Shown in pieces: positions 34,664-41,815 of a DNA stretch of 41,815 nucleotides; within the stretch, counting starts at the first letter, position 1; every line of letters begins with the position of its first letter. The notes under the pieces were generated by a model that ran no database searches, was not told the origin of the DNA, and worked only from the letters and a program-made list of their open reading frames with translations. The DNA comes from Thiobacillus sp. (GTDB lineage: Bacteria > Pseudomonadota > Gammaproteobacteria > Burkholderiales > Thiobacillaceae), in the NCBI GenBank assembly GCA_024709425.1, contig JANJWS010000054.1, forward strand, positions 1 through 41,815, in the 5' to 3' direction. The translations under genes were made by a program, and so were the position numbers.

Positions 34664-36634
34664 TTACGTCGACCCGTAGCGTCTGGTTGTCGTCTGGGTT
34701 TGCCCGTTCTGCAGGGTGGGCAGACGGATCAGGAACTGCGTGCCTTGCGGCGTGCTGTTGCATTGGATATGGCCATTCATCCGCTCGACCAGCCCGCGGC
34801 TGATCGCCAACCCCAGGCCCGCGTGATCCGCACCCTTGGTCGTGTCGACCGGCTCGAACAGCCGCGCTGCCACCGGTGGTGGCAGCCCCGGCCCGGTGTC
34901 GGCGACCTCGATCTCCACCAGTCGCTCACCGGGCTCGTCGACGAGACGTGTGGTGAACTTGAGGTGGCCGCCGGCGGGCATCGCCTCGACCGCGTTCTTT
35001 GCCAGATTGAACAGCACCTGCTTCAACAAATCCTTCTGCAGCGGCAGCGGCGGGACATCGGGATTGAGATCGATCTGCACACTGACCTTATTGGGGGTGA
35101 ACAAGGTGCCAAGGGCCATGCGCACGAGCTCCGACACAACGCTGTTGACCGATGCCAGTTCGAGTGCAACCGCTGGAGGATCCACGGTTTCCGCCGCGGT
35201 GATGCCGCGCACGATTCGCGCCACCCGCTCGATTTCGTCGCCGATGATCCCGAGATCGCGCTGTACGGCGGAATCGGCGCCAATACGATCGGACAGCAGG
35301 TTGACGTAGTTGCGCATGATGGTGAGCGGGTTCGCCACTTCGTGGATGGCACGGCGCACCCTGTCGCGCGGGATGGCGTCAACCGCCCCTTCGGCCGGCG
35401 CGGCGGCCGGCAGTGTCATGTCGGGCGGACGGCTCCAGGCCTCGACGCATTCCGTCAGCACGAAGCGCCACAGGGGATGTGCGGCGAGTTCTGCGACGCC
35501 ATCACCCGCCAGAAGCACGCCGGTCTGGCCGTCGGGCAGCCGCAAGGGTTGGCAGACGAAATACGAGACCCCCAGCAGGCGTGCGATCTGTTCGTCAACC
35601 AGCGCCGCATCCGCGACACCCGTCTCGTGCTGCTGCGGGGCATTGCGCGCGAGCGCGCGAGGCAGTGCGGAGTGCGCGTCGTCGGGTGGGATTCCCAGGG
35701 CGTTGAGCCCATTCGGGGCCGGCATCAGCGTCGAAATCCGCAGCAACCCGTCGCCCGCGGTTGCAAACAGACAGGAACGCGCAACGCCAAAAAGTGCGTG
35801 CAGGGCCGCCTGCAGGCGTGCCAACGCCTGCTCGGGGCTGGCCGGATGGCGAAAATGGCTGTGCAGCGCCGATTGTGCTGCCTGACCGGCATACAGGCGC
35901 GCAAGGCGGTCGAAACCCTGATTGCCGGTTTGCGTCACGCTGTCCGACAAGCCGAAACGCTGGGCCAGTTGGCGCGTATGCGCCTGGCTGTCGGCGAGCA
36001 GCTGCGCCGCATCGCCCGCCCCCATCTGCAGCGTGGCCAGTGCCGCACGCACATCGACACTGTCGACTGCGTCGGCACGTGTCGTCAGGAGATAGGCGAG
36101 CTGCACGACGCGCACAAGCGGATGCGCAGCCCGGCCACGCGGCAACGGATCGGCATGGTAGCGCACCGCATCGGCCGCCCAGCCGTCGGAATCGACCTCA
36201 TCCAGCCAAGGGGCCACCTGCGCCGCCGCCACAGCCTCCGCGTCGACGTAGTCAGCGAGGTTGTGCCCCAGGCCGGCGGACCAGGCCGCCTCGGCGCCCA
36301 CCGTGCCACAACGTACCGCCAACGCCTGAGCCAGATGCGCGACCGACACGGACTGGCGCCAGCGCTGCACGTAGGCCACCTGCGCGGCACCGGTGGCGAC
36401 GGGCGCAGCCAGCAGCAGGGCGCGCAACAAATCGCGACGCGCCGGATCGAACTCACCGGCAAATGGACGCAGGCGCAGCGCGAGGACCGGATCATGGCGT
36501 ACACAGGCCACGAACGCGGCCTGCCCGGCCTCGCCTTGCATCAGATGCTCCAGCGCCTCGGCCACCACCCCGGGGGCACAAAGGCACGCTGTTAGCTCCG
36601 ATATTTTTAGTGATTTATTCGAAAGTCTCTGCAT
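34664..36634 (-). CDS. Hybrid HDOD-like / GAF-like histidine kinase
   Basis: 656 residues. N-terminal helical HDOD-like domain (about 10-230, with AWSAGLGHNLADYVD near 118 and VRYHADPLPRGRAAHPLVRVVQLAYLL near 157), a GAF-like segment (about 265-400), then the kinase: H-box RAIHEVANPLTIM with H431, N-box LFNLAKNAVEAM (about 541-552), DTGPG (579-583) and GLGLA (606-610). No membrane helix and no receiver domain are present, so it is a soluble kinase that needs an external regulator; the REC-GGDEF-EAL protein just downstream is the obvious candidate. HDOD domains often mark signalling proteins linked to motility or cell-state switching. Confidence 0.88.
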   Translation of the reverse strand: MQRLSNKSLKISELTACLCAPGVVAEALEHLMQGEAGQAAFVACVRHDPVLALRLRPFAGEFDPARRDLLRALLLAAPVATGAAQVAYVQRWRQSVSVAHLAQALAVRCGTVGAEAAWSAGLGHNLADYVDAEAVAAAQVAPWLDEVDSDGWAADAVRYHADPLPRGRAAHPLVRVVQLAYLLTTRADAVDSVDVRAALATLQMGAGDAAQLLADSQAHTRQLAQRFGLSDSVTQTGNQGFDRLARLYAGQAAQSALHSHFRHPASPEQALARLQAALHALFGVARSCLFATAGDGLLRISTLMPAPNGLNALGIPPDDAHSALPRALARNAPQQHETGVADAALVDEQIARLLGVSYFVCQPLRLPDGQTGVLLAGDGVAELAAHPLWRFVLTECVEAWSRPPDMTLPAAAPAEGAVDAIPRDRVRRAIHEVANPLTIMRNYVNLLSDRIGADSAVQRDLGIIGDEIERVARIVRGITAAETVDPPAVALELASVNSVVSELVRMALGTLFTPNKVSVQIDLNPDVPPLPLQKDLLKQVLFNLAKNAVEAMPAGGHLKFTTRLVDEPGERLVEIEVADTGPGLPPPVAARLFEPVDTTKGADHAGLGLAISRGLVERMNGHIQCNSTPQGTQFLIRLPTLQNGQTQTTTRRYGST

Positions 36635-36644
36635 GTGGTTGCTA

Positions 36645-36672
36645 TATATAATGAAATTTGCTAAACCGTCAA
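36645..36672 (-). promoter_or_regulatory. Sigma-70-like promoter for the kinase/cyclic-di-GMP pair
   Basis: On the minus strand, TTGACG (36672-36667) is followed after 16 to 18 bases by TATATA within an AT-rich run. It lies just upstream of the histidine kinase ATG at 36634. The region is unusually AT-rich compared with its surroundings. Confidence 0.5.
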
Positions 36673-36772
36673 CCGTGGAGCGGCCGCATGACCCGCCGCA
36701 ACACGAGTGTTGTTGTTTTCAAGTTTTCGCCCGGCGTAGCCGTATTTCGCACATGCTGTTAATTTTGGCCCC

Positions 36773-37756
36773 ATGCGCTGCACGACCATGACCATCAAAG
36801 CCCTACTTGCCACACTGTTTTTGCTGGGCGCCCACGCCAATGCCGTGGCATTCGACGCCGGCGCCGCGCTGCAATGGAGCGACCAGCTCACCGCACCGGC
36901 CCCGGAGCGGATCCTGTCGGAACAGGCTGGGCTGCCGGAGCTCAGCGCACTCTCGGTGCTGGTCTACGACCAGGCGAGCGGCCAGCCGCTGCTGGCGAAG
37001 AACGCCACCCTGCAAACCCCGATCGCCTCCATCACCAAGTTGATGACCGCAATGCTGGTACTCGATGCCGGGCAGCCACTGGACGAATCGATCACCCTCA
37101 CCGAAGCCGACCGTGACACGCTGAAGGGCACCGGTTCCCGGCTCGCCATCGGCGCGCGCTACACGCGCGGCCAGCTGCTGCACCTCGCGCTGATCGCCTC
37201 CGACAACCGGGCGGCGCATGCCTTGGGCCGGGCCTATCCGGGCGGCATCGAGCGCTTCGTCGCCACCATGAACCGCATGGCACGCGCCCTGGGCATGCAT
37301 GACACCGTCTACGTCGAGCCCACTGGCCTGTCCAGCGGCAATCGCTCGACCGCGCTCGATCTCGCCCGGCTCGCCGACTACGCCTACCAGAACTATCCCG
37401 AGATCCGCGACATCAGCACCGCGGGCAGCTACACGCTCGGCACCCAGCGCGTCGTGCTGAAGAAGAACCGCAAGCGGCAAGTGCAATACCGGCCCGTCGC
37501 CTTCAACAACACCAACCGCTTCACCCGCGAGGACGACTGGCACATCGGCCTGTCGAAAACCGGCTTCATCAACGAAGCAGGGCATTGCCTCGTGATGCAG
37601 GCGCAGGTTGCCCAGCGCGATGTCATCATCGTCCTGCTCGACGCGCAGGGCAAGAACAACCGCGCCGGTGATGCCACCCGCATCAAGCAATGGCTCGAGG
37701 GCAGCCAGGGCCTGTCGCGCCGTGCCGACGGCTATACGCCGGCCTCGCGCACCTGA
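36773..37756 (+). CDS. pbpG: D-alanyl-D-alanine endopeptidase (PBP7-like)
   Basis: 327 residues; a second in-frame ATG at 36788 also gives a signal peptide (MTIKALLATLFLLGAHANAVA). The three penicillin-binding motifs are intact: S86-I-T-K89 (active serine), S143-D-N145 and K262-T-G264. The compact S11-peptidase fold without a long C-terminal anchor matches PbpG (PBP7), a periplasmic endopeptidase that cleaves D-Ala-meso-DAP cross-links. It is divergent from the histidine kinase gene across about 140 bases of AT-rich DNA. Confidence 0.93.
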   Translation: MRCTTMTIKALLATLFLLGAHANAVAFDAGAALQWSDQLTAPAPERILSEQAGLPELSALSVLVYDQASGQPLLAKNATLQTPIASITKLMTAMLVLDAGQPLDESITLTEADRDTLKGTGSRLAIGARYTRGQLLHLALIASDNRAAHALGRAYPGGIERFVATMNRMARALGMHDTVYVEPTGLSSGNRSTALDLARLADYAYQNYPEIRDISTAGSYTLGTQRVVLKKNRKRQVQYRPVAFNNTNRFTREDDWHIGLSKTGFINEAGHCLVMQAQVAQRDVIIVLLDAQGKNNRAGDATRIKQWLEGSQGLSRRADGYTPASRT

Positions 37757-37933
37757 TCGGCAAGCCACCGTACGGCACACGCCCTACCGTGGCCGTTCCG
37801 GTTGAACCCGGGACGCCCGGTGCCGTCCAACAACGGACCATCGTTCGTTGTCCTGGCCGCCGCAGTGAGCGTACCACGCTTGATTGGGTGAGCCGGGCAC
37901 AATATCCAGCATGATCCACAAGCGGAGCCACAC

Positions 37934-38167
37934 ATGATCCAGAGACTGGCAGGCCTCGCCACCGCCGCGCTGCTGGCGGGCTGCGTGTCGTTCAGTTCCG
38001 GCGAACCGGCCAGTGCGCCGGACTACGCGAAGTTCTGCCACGACAAGGAAGGCCAGTGCCGCGAGATCTGCGGCAGCGCGGGTGTACTGTCGTTCAGCTG
38101 CAAGGCCGCGCCACGCGAAGGCCTGGAATATCGCTGCCAATGCCGGCAGCCGGGCGAACGAGCATGA
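37934..38167 (+). CDS. Small Cys-rich lipoprotein
   Basis: 77 residues. Lipoprotein signal peptide with lipobox LAGC (acylated Cys at residue 17). The mature part has six further Cys (FCHDKEGQCREICG, SFSCK, YRCQCRQ), suggesting disulfides. The stop overlaps the methyltransferase ATG (ATGA at 38164-38167), so the two are translated together. Family not recognised. Confidence 0.7.
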   Translation: MIQRLAGLATAALLAGCVSFSSGEPASAPDYAKFCHDKEGQCREICGSAGVLSFSCKAAPREGLEYRCQCRQPGERA

Positions 38168-38763
38168 GAGGGAAACCGTTCGCCGAATCCTGCGAGCAGA
38201 ACCGCGATCCCATTCTTGCAGTGCTGCGCGAGGCCTTTGCCGACCGTCGCCTGGTGCTCGAAATCGGCAGCGGCACGGGGCAGCACGCTGTCTACTTCGG
38301 CGCGGCGCTGCCGCATCTGGTTTGGCAGACTGCGGACCTGGCAGACCAGCACGCCGGCATTCTCGCCTGGCTCGACGACGCTGCATTGCCCAATGTGCGC
38401 CCCCCCCTCGTGCTCGACGTCACCCGGGACGACTGGCATGGCGGCCGCTACGATGCGGTCTTTTCCGCCAACACCCTCCACATCATGGGCTGGCCCGCGG
38501 TGGAGGCCTTCTTTCGAGGTGTGGGTGCGGTGCTGCACCACGGCGGGCTGCTCGCAGTGTATGGTCCCTTCAACTACGGTGGCGCCTTCACCTCGGAAAG
38601 CAACGCCCGCTTCGATGCCTGGCTGAAGGCGCGCGATCCCGCGTCCGGCGTGCGTGATTTCGAGGCACTCGATGCACTGGCCCGCGCGCAAGGCCTGGCG
38701 TTGGCGCGCGATGTCCCCATGCCCGCGAACAACAGGACGCTGCTCTGGCGCCGCACCGAGTGA
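38164..38763 (+). CDS. DUF938 family SAM-dependent methyltransferase
   Basis: 199 residues from the ATG at 38164 overlapping the lipoprotein stop; the longer in-frame start would lie inside that gene. KPFAESCEQNRDPILAVL and VLEIGSGTGQHAVYF (motif I, SAM binding) are the DUF938 signature, followed by WQTADLADQH, DAVFSANTLHIMGW and LLAVYGPFNYGG. Class I methyltransferase fold; substrate unknown. Confidence 0.92.
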   Translation: MRGKPFAESCEQNRDPILAVLREAFADRRLVLEIGSGTGQHAVYFGAALPHLVWQTADLADQHAGILAWLDDAALPNVRPPLVLDVTRDDWHGGRYDAVFSANTLHIMGWPAVEAFFRGVGAVLHHGGLLAVYGPFNYGGAFTSESNARFDAWLKARDPASGVRDFEALDALARAQGLALARDVPMPANNRTLLWRRTE

Positions 38764-38822
38764 GCTTTCCCTCACCGCACCCTTTGCTATAAAGGGACCA
38801 TCGAGATGTTGGGGAAGCAGGC

Positions 38823-39161
38823 ATGCGCATCGCCGAACTGATTCAGCGCTGGAACAAGATCGCCCAGACACGGACAGCAGTCCGTTCGTACACCGTTCAC
38901 CTGCCACTGCGCGATGCCGCCCGCATCGAGGCGCTGCACATGATGTACCCCGACCGCAGCGATTCGCAGCTGATGGCCGACCTCATCCGCGCCGCGCTCG
39001 ACGAGCTGGAGGTGGCGATGCCCTACGTACCCGGCAACCGCGTCATCGCCGAGGACGACTATGGCGATCCGATCTACGAGGATCTCGGCCCTACCCCGCG
39101 TTTCTACTCCCTGTCGCATGAGATCCTGCGCCGACTGGAAACGGCACCGCTTGCCAAATAG
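38823..39161 (+). CDS. Small conserved protein (often annotated 'type 1 pili tip component')
   Basis: 112 residues. The pattern YTVHLPLRDAARIEALHMMYPDR then LMADLIRAALDELE, PYVPGNRVIAEDDYGDPIYEDLGPTPRF matches a small proteobacterial family that carries that name in annotation pipelines without strong evidence. The middle looks like a ribbon-helix-helix. GGGGAAG precedes the ATG, and a small inverted repeat (CCCTTT, AAAGGG) lies at 38780-38796 upstream. Function unknown. Confidence 0.75.
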   Translation: MRIAELIQRWNKIAQTRTAVRSYTVHLPLRDAARIEALHMMYPDRSDSQLMADLIRAALDELEVAMPYVPGNRVIAEDDYGDPIYEDLGPTPRFYSLSHEILRRLETAPLAK

Positions 39162-39221
39162 CCTGGTCCAGTTGTCGGACAGTTTTACACTGCGCCACCG
39201 CAGCTGCCGGCCCAATCCGCC

Positions 39222-39539
39222 ATGCCATTGAATCAAAAGGCATTCATCCCCTGGCATGAGGGTTGCTTGGACTCGTTTATCCCCACCCCGTCGGCGAAAA
39301 TCATGTATCTCGTCCCGGCCTTCCTGTTCGCCGCGTTTGCCAGCCTGTTCTATGTCCCGGGTTTCCTGGACACGCCGCTCGGCCTGCTCACGCCGCGTCA
39401 GCTGGTGTCGCAGGGGCTGTTCGCCGTATTCGGCCTGATCGCGCTGGCGGCGCTGGCGCGCTCGATCGAGCTCGATCCAGTATGGCCATGGCGACCGGAG
39501 TTCCGCCGCGCGCTGGACCGTCTCCGGCAGCGACCCTAA
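39222..39539 (+). CDS. Small two-helix membrane protein
   Basis: 105 residues from the ATG at 39222, or 78 from the ATG at 39303, which begins directly at the first helix ([18 protein letters not shown]). Two hydrophobic segments lie at about 28-45 and 63-83, with a basic C-terminus ([16 protein letters not shown]). No family recognised. argJ follows 61 bases later. Confidence 0.6.
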   Translation: MPLNQKAFIPWHEGCLDSFIPTPSAKIMYLVPAFLFAAFASLFYVPGFLDTPLGLLTPRQLVSQGLFAVFGLIALAALARSIELDPVWPWRPEFRRALDRLRQRP

Positions 39540-39600
39540 GCCCCTGCGCCGCCGGCCGCGCCGGCATAGAATAGCGGCTTTGCGTTCTCGCCCCCCCGCC

Positions 39601-40842
39601 ATGCCTGTCAATCTCGTCGCCCCCGATCCCGCCTCCCTGCTGCCGGTTGCCGGCGTCCGCCTCGGCATTGCCTCCGCCGGCATCAAGAAACCCGGCCGGC
39701 GCGACATCACCCTCATCGAGCTTGCAGCCGGTTCGCGCGTCGCCGGCGTGTTCACCCGGAACCGCTTCTGTGCGGCGCCGGTCACCGTGTGCAAGCAGCA
39801 TCTGGGCCACGTTGATCAGAACGATGGCGACATCCGCGCGCTGGTCATCAACACCGGCAACGCCAACGCCGGTACCGGCGAGGAAGGCCTGGCGCGGGCG
39901 CGCCGCACCTGCGAAGCGGTCGCGGCGCTCTTCGGCGGCAAGGCCGAGAACGTGCTGCCGTTTTCCACCGGCGTCATCCTCGAACCGCTGCCGATCGACA
40001 AGATCCTGCCCGCCTTGCCCGCCGCGCAGGCCGACCTGGCGCCCGACCACTGGCACGACGCCGCGCACGCGATCATGACCACCGACATCGTCGCCAAGGG
40101 CGCCTCGCGGCAAATCCAGCTCGGCGGCAAGACGGTGGCGGTCACCGGCATCGCCAAGGGCTCGGGCATGATCCATCCCAACATGGCGACCATGCTCGGC
40201 TTTGTCGCCACCGACGCCGCCATCGCGCCGGCGCTGATGCAGCGCATGGTGAAGGAGGTCGCCGACGTCTCGTTCAACTGCGTGACCGTCGACGGCGACA
40301 CGTCGACCAACGACAGCTTTATCCTCATCGCCACCGGGCAGGCCGGCAACGCCGAGATCGCCGACGCCAACGGCGCCGACTACGCCGTGCTGAAAACCGC
40401 CCTCGGCGAAGTCGCCATCCAGCTCGCGCAGGCCATGGCGCGCGACGGCGAAGGCGCCACCAAGTTCATGACCATCGCGGTCGAAGGCGGCCGCGACCGC
40501 GCCGAGTGCAAGCAGATTGCCTACGCCATCGCACGCTCGCCGCTGGTGAAGACCGCGTTCTTCGCCTCGGACCCCAACCTCGGCCGCATCCTCGCCGCCA
40601 TCGGTTATGCGGGGGTGATCGACCTCGACGTCAACGCGCTCAAGGTCTGGCTCGGCGACGTGCTGGTCGCGGAAAACGGCGGCCGTGCGGCGAGCTACAC
40701 CGAGGCGCAGGGCGCCGCGGTAATGAAGGAAGCGGAGATCACCGTGCGCGTCGCGCTCGACCGCGGCGAGGCGTGCGCCACCGTGTGGACCTGCGACTTT
40801 TCCTACGATTACGTGAAGATCAACGCGGAATACCGCACCTGA
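39601..40842 (+). CDS. argJ: Bifunctional glutamate N-acetyltransferase ArgJ
   Basis: 413 residues from the ATG at 39601. ArgJ is recognised by [18 protein letters not shown]-equivalent [26 protein letters not shown] and the self-cleavage site MATMLGF, in which T197 becomes the N-terminal nucleophile of the beta chain. VDGDTSTND and [13 protein letters not shown] follow. It makes N-acetylglutamate and recycles the acetyl group from N-acetylornithine in arginine biosynthesis; whether it is mono- or bifunctional is not decided by sequence. The Nudix gene starts 10 bases later. Confidence 0.96.
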   Translation: MPVNLVAPDPASLLPVAGVRLGIASAGIKKPGRRDITLIELAAGSRVAGVFTRNRFCAAPVTVCKQHLGHVDQNDGDIRALVINTGNANAGTGEEGLARARRTCEAVAALFGGKAENVLPFSTGVILEPLPIDKILPALPAAQADLAPDHWHDAAHAIMTTDIVAKGASRQIQLGGKTVAVTGIAKGSGMIHPNMATMLGFVATDAAIAPALMQRMVKEVADVSFNCVTVDGDTSTNDSFILIATGQAGNAEIADANGADYAVLKTALGEVAIQLAQAMARDGEGATKFMTIAVEGGRDRAECKQIAYAIARSPLVKTAFFASDPNLGRILAAIGYAGVIDLDVNALKVWLGDVLVAENGGRAASYTEAQGAAVMKEAEITVRVALDRGEACATVWTCDFSYDYVKINAEYRT

Positions 40843-40852
40843 CGAACAGGAC

Positions 40853-41788
40853 ATGAGCAAGTTGACCGAAGTCGTCGCCGCCGTGCTGACCCAGCCGGAC
40901 GGCCGCGTCCTGCTGGCACAGCGCCCGGCGGGCAAGCCCTACGCCGGCTACTGGGAGTTTCCCGGCGGCAAGGTGGAACCGGGCGAAACGCTGGAAGCCG
41001 CGCTCGTACGCGAACTGCACGAGGAACTCGGCATCATCGTCGAGGCGCCCTGCCGCTGGATCACGCGCGTGTTCGAGTACCCGCACGCGACGGTGCGGCT
41101 CAATTTCTTCCGCCTGTTCGCCTGGCAGGGCGAACCGCACCCGCACGAGGACCAGGTGTTTTCCTGGCAGCGTCCCGACGCGGTCGAGGTGACGCCGCTC
41201 CTACCCGCCAACTTCCCGGTGCTGAAGGCGCTCACCCTGCCGCCGCTTCTGGGCATCACGCACGCTGAAGCGCTCGGTGTCGACACCTTCCTCGCACGCC
41301 TGGACGTTGCGCTGGCCGATGGCCTGCGGCTCATCCAGGTGCGCGACAAGTCGCTGCCCGAGGCCGAGCGGCTGATGCTCGCGCGCGAGACCGTGCGCCG
41401 TGCACATCGCCATGATGCGCGCGTGCTGGTGAACGGCAGCCCCGAACTGGCGCGCGCCGCGGGTGCCGACGGCGTGCATCTCGATGGCGCGGCGGCGGCA
41501 CGCTGCGACGCGCGGCCGGACTGCGAATGGGTGGGCGTGTCGTGCCACGATGGGGGCGAGCTGGCACAGGCCGCCGTGCTCGGCGCCGATTTCGCCCTGC
41601 TCTCGCCGGTGTTGCCGACGCAGACCCATCCGGGCGCTCCGACGCTGGGCTGGGGGACCTTCTCCGCGCTCGCCGCCGCAAGCCCGATCCCGGTGTACGG
41701 CCTGGGCGGGCTCGCGCACAAGGATGTCGCGCTCGCGCAATCTCACGGCGCGCACGGCGTGGCGCTGCTACGGGGAGCGTGGACATGA
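40853..41788 (+). CDS. Nudix hydrolase fused to ThiE-like domain
   Basis: 311 residues. The N-terminal MutT-type Nudix domain has [18 protein letters not shown] then HEELGI, a complete Nudix box. From about residue 130 a thiamine-phosphate-synthase-like TIM barrel follows ([73 protein letters not shown]). The fusion is a known proteobacterial arrangement. The Nudix part likely sanitises 8-oxo-dGTP or related nucleotides; the role of the second domain is unknown. Its stop overlaps the next ATG. Confidence 0.93.
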   Translation: MSKLTEVVAAVLTQPDGRVLLAQRPAGKPYAGYWEFPGGKVEPGETLEAALVRELHEELGIIVEAPCRWITRVFEYPHATVRLNFFRLFAWQGEPHPHEDQVFSWQRPDAVEVTPLLPANFPVLKALTLPPLLGITHAEALGVDTFLARLDVALADGLRLIQVRDKSLPEAERLMLARETVRRAHRHDARVLVNGSPELARAAGADGVHLDGAAAARCDARPDCEWVGVSCHDGGELAQAAVLGADFALLSPVLPTQTHPGAPTLGWGTFSALAAASPIPVYGLGGLAHKDVALAQSHGAHGVALLRGAWT

Positions 41789-41815
41789 CACGCGTCATGG
41801 CACCGCTCCTGCTGG
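41785..41815 (+). CDS. Start of a gene cut by the window edge
   Basis: ATG at 41785 in ATGA overlap with the Nudix-ThiE stop. Only [10 protein letters not shown] is visible, a hydrophobic start consistent with a signal peptide or membrane protein. No identity can be given. Confidence 0.4.
   Translation, partial: MTRVMAPLLL

Noticed and set aside
33593-36595. 1000-codon plus-strand open frame opposite the GGDEF-EAL and kinase genes
   Set aside because: Shadow frame without motifs; both minus-strand genes are complete and recognisable.

Overview
The window is high-GC Gram-negative DNA, most likely from a betaproteobacterium. Rhodocyclales (Thauera/Azoarcus-like) is my inference from the codon bias, the yeaG-yeaH-spoVR operon, argJ, the Nudix-ThiE fusion and the metal RND cluster; no rRNA or tRNA anchors the taxonomy.

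Region A (1-7026): the tail of an unidentified gene, a well-formed sigma-70 promoter (191-219), then one co-directional cluster of nine genes with visibly lower GC and mixed codon use. It encodes a soluble protein, a coiled-coil membrane protein, a Pro-rich micro-protein, a single-pass TPR-like membrane protein, a glycine-zipper lipoprotein, a Ycf46-like AAA+ ATPase, a CxxC micro-protein, a three-helix membrane protein and a small four-cysteine protein. I cannot assign it to a described system. It is my main candidate for a new one: a cytoplasmic ATPase tied to an envelope complex.

Region B (7027-18854): an accessory/defence island bracketed by two direct copies of a ~50-base repeat 11.7 kb apart (7034-7085 and 18717-18766). 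It holds a DUF4062 protein with ParDE, a DUF3489 gene pair, VapBC, a dispersed type I restriction-modification locus ordered hsdR-hsdS-DUF3800-hsdM-fic, and a CopG/RelE-type toxin-antitoxin pair preceded by palindromic repeats.

Region C (18855-27457): a heavy-metal efflux locus. On the minus strand run an outer-membrane factor, a His-containing membrane-anchored protein, an adaptor, an RND pump and a His-containing periplasmic protein. A two-component system is divergent on the plus strand, with a palindrome in the shared intergenic region.

Region D (27458-41815): core-type genes. These are the stress operon prkA(yeaG)-yeaH-spoVR behind a good sigma-54 promoter match; a minus-strand pair of HDOD-like histidine kinase and REC-PAS-GGDEF-EAL regulator; pbpG; a small lipoprotein with a DUF938 methyltransferase; two small conserved proteins; argJ; a Nudix-ThiE fusion; and the start of one more gene at the right edge.

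All calls are from reading the sequence and translations; no database search was run. Family names are from recognised motifs, and residue positions are hand counts.
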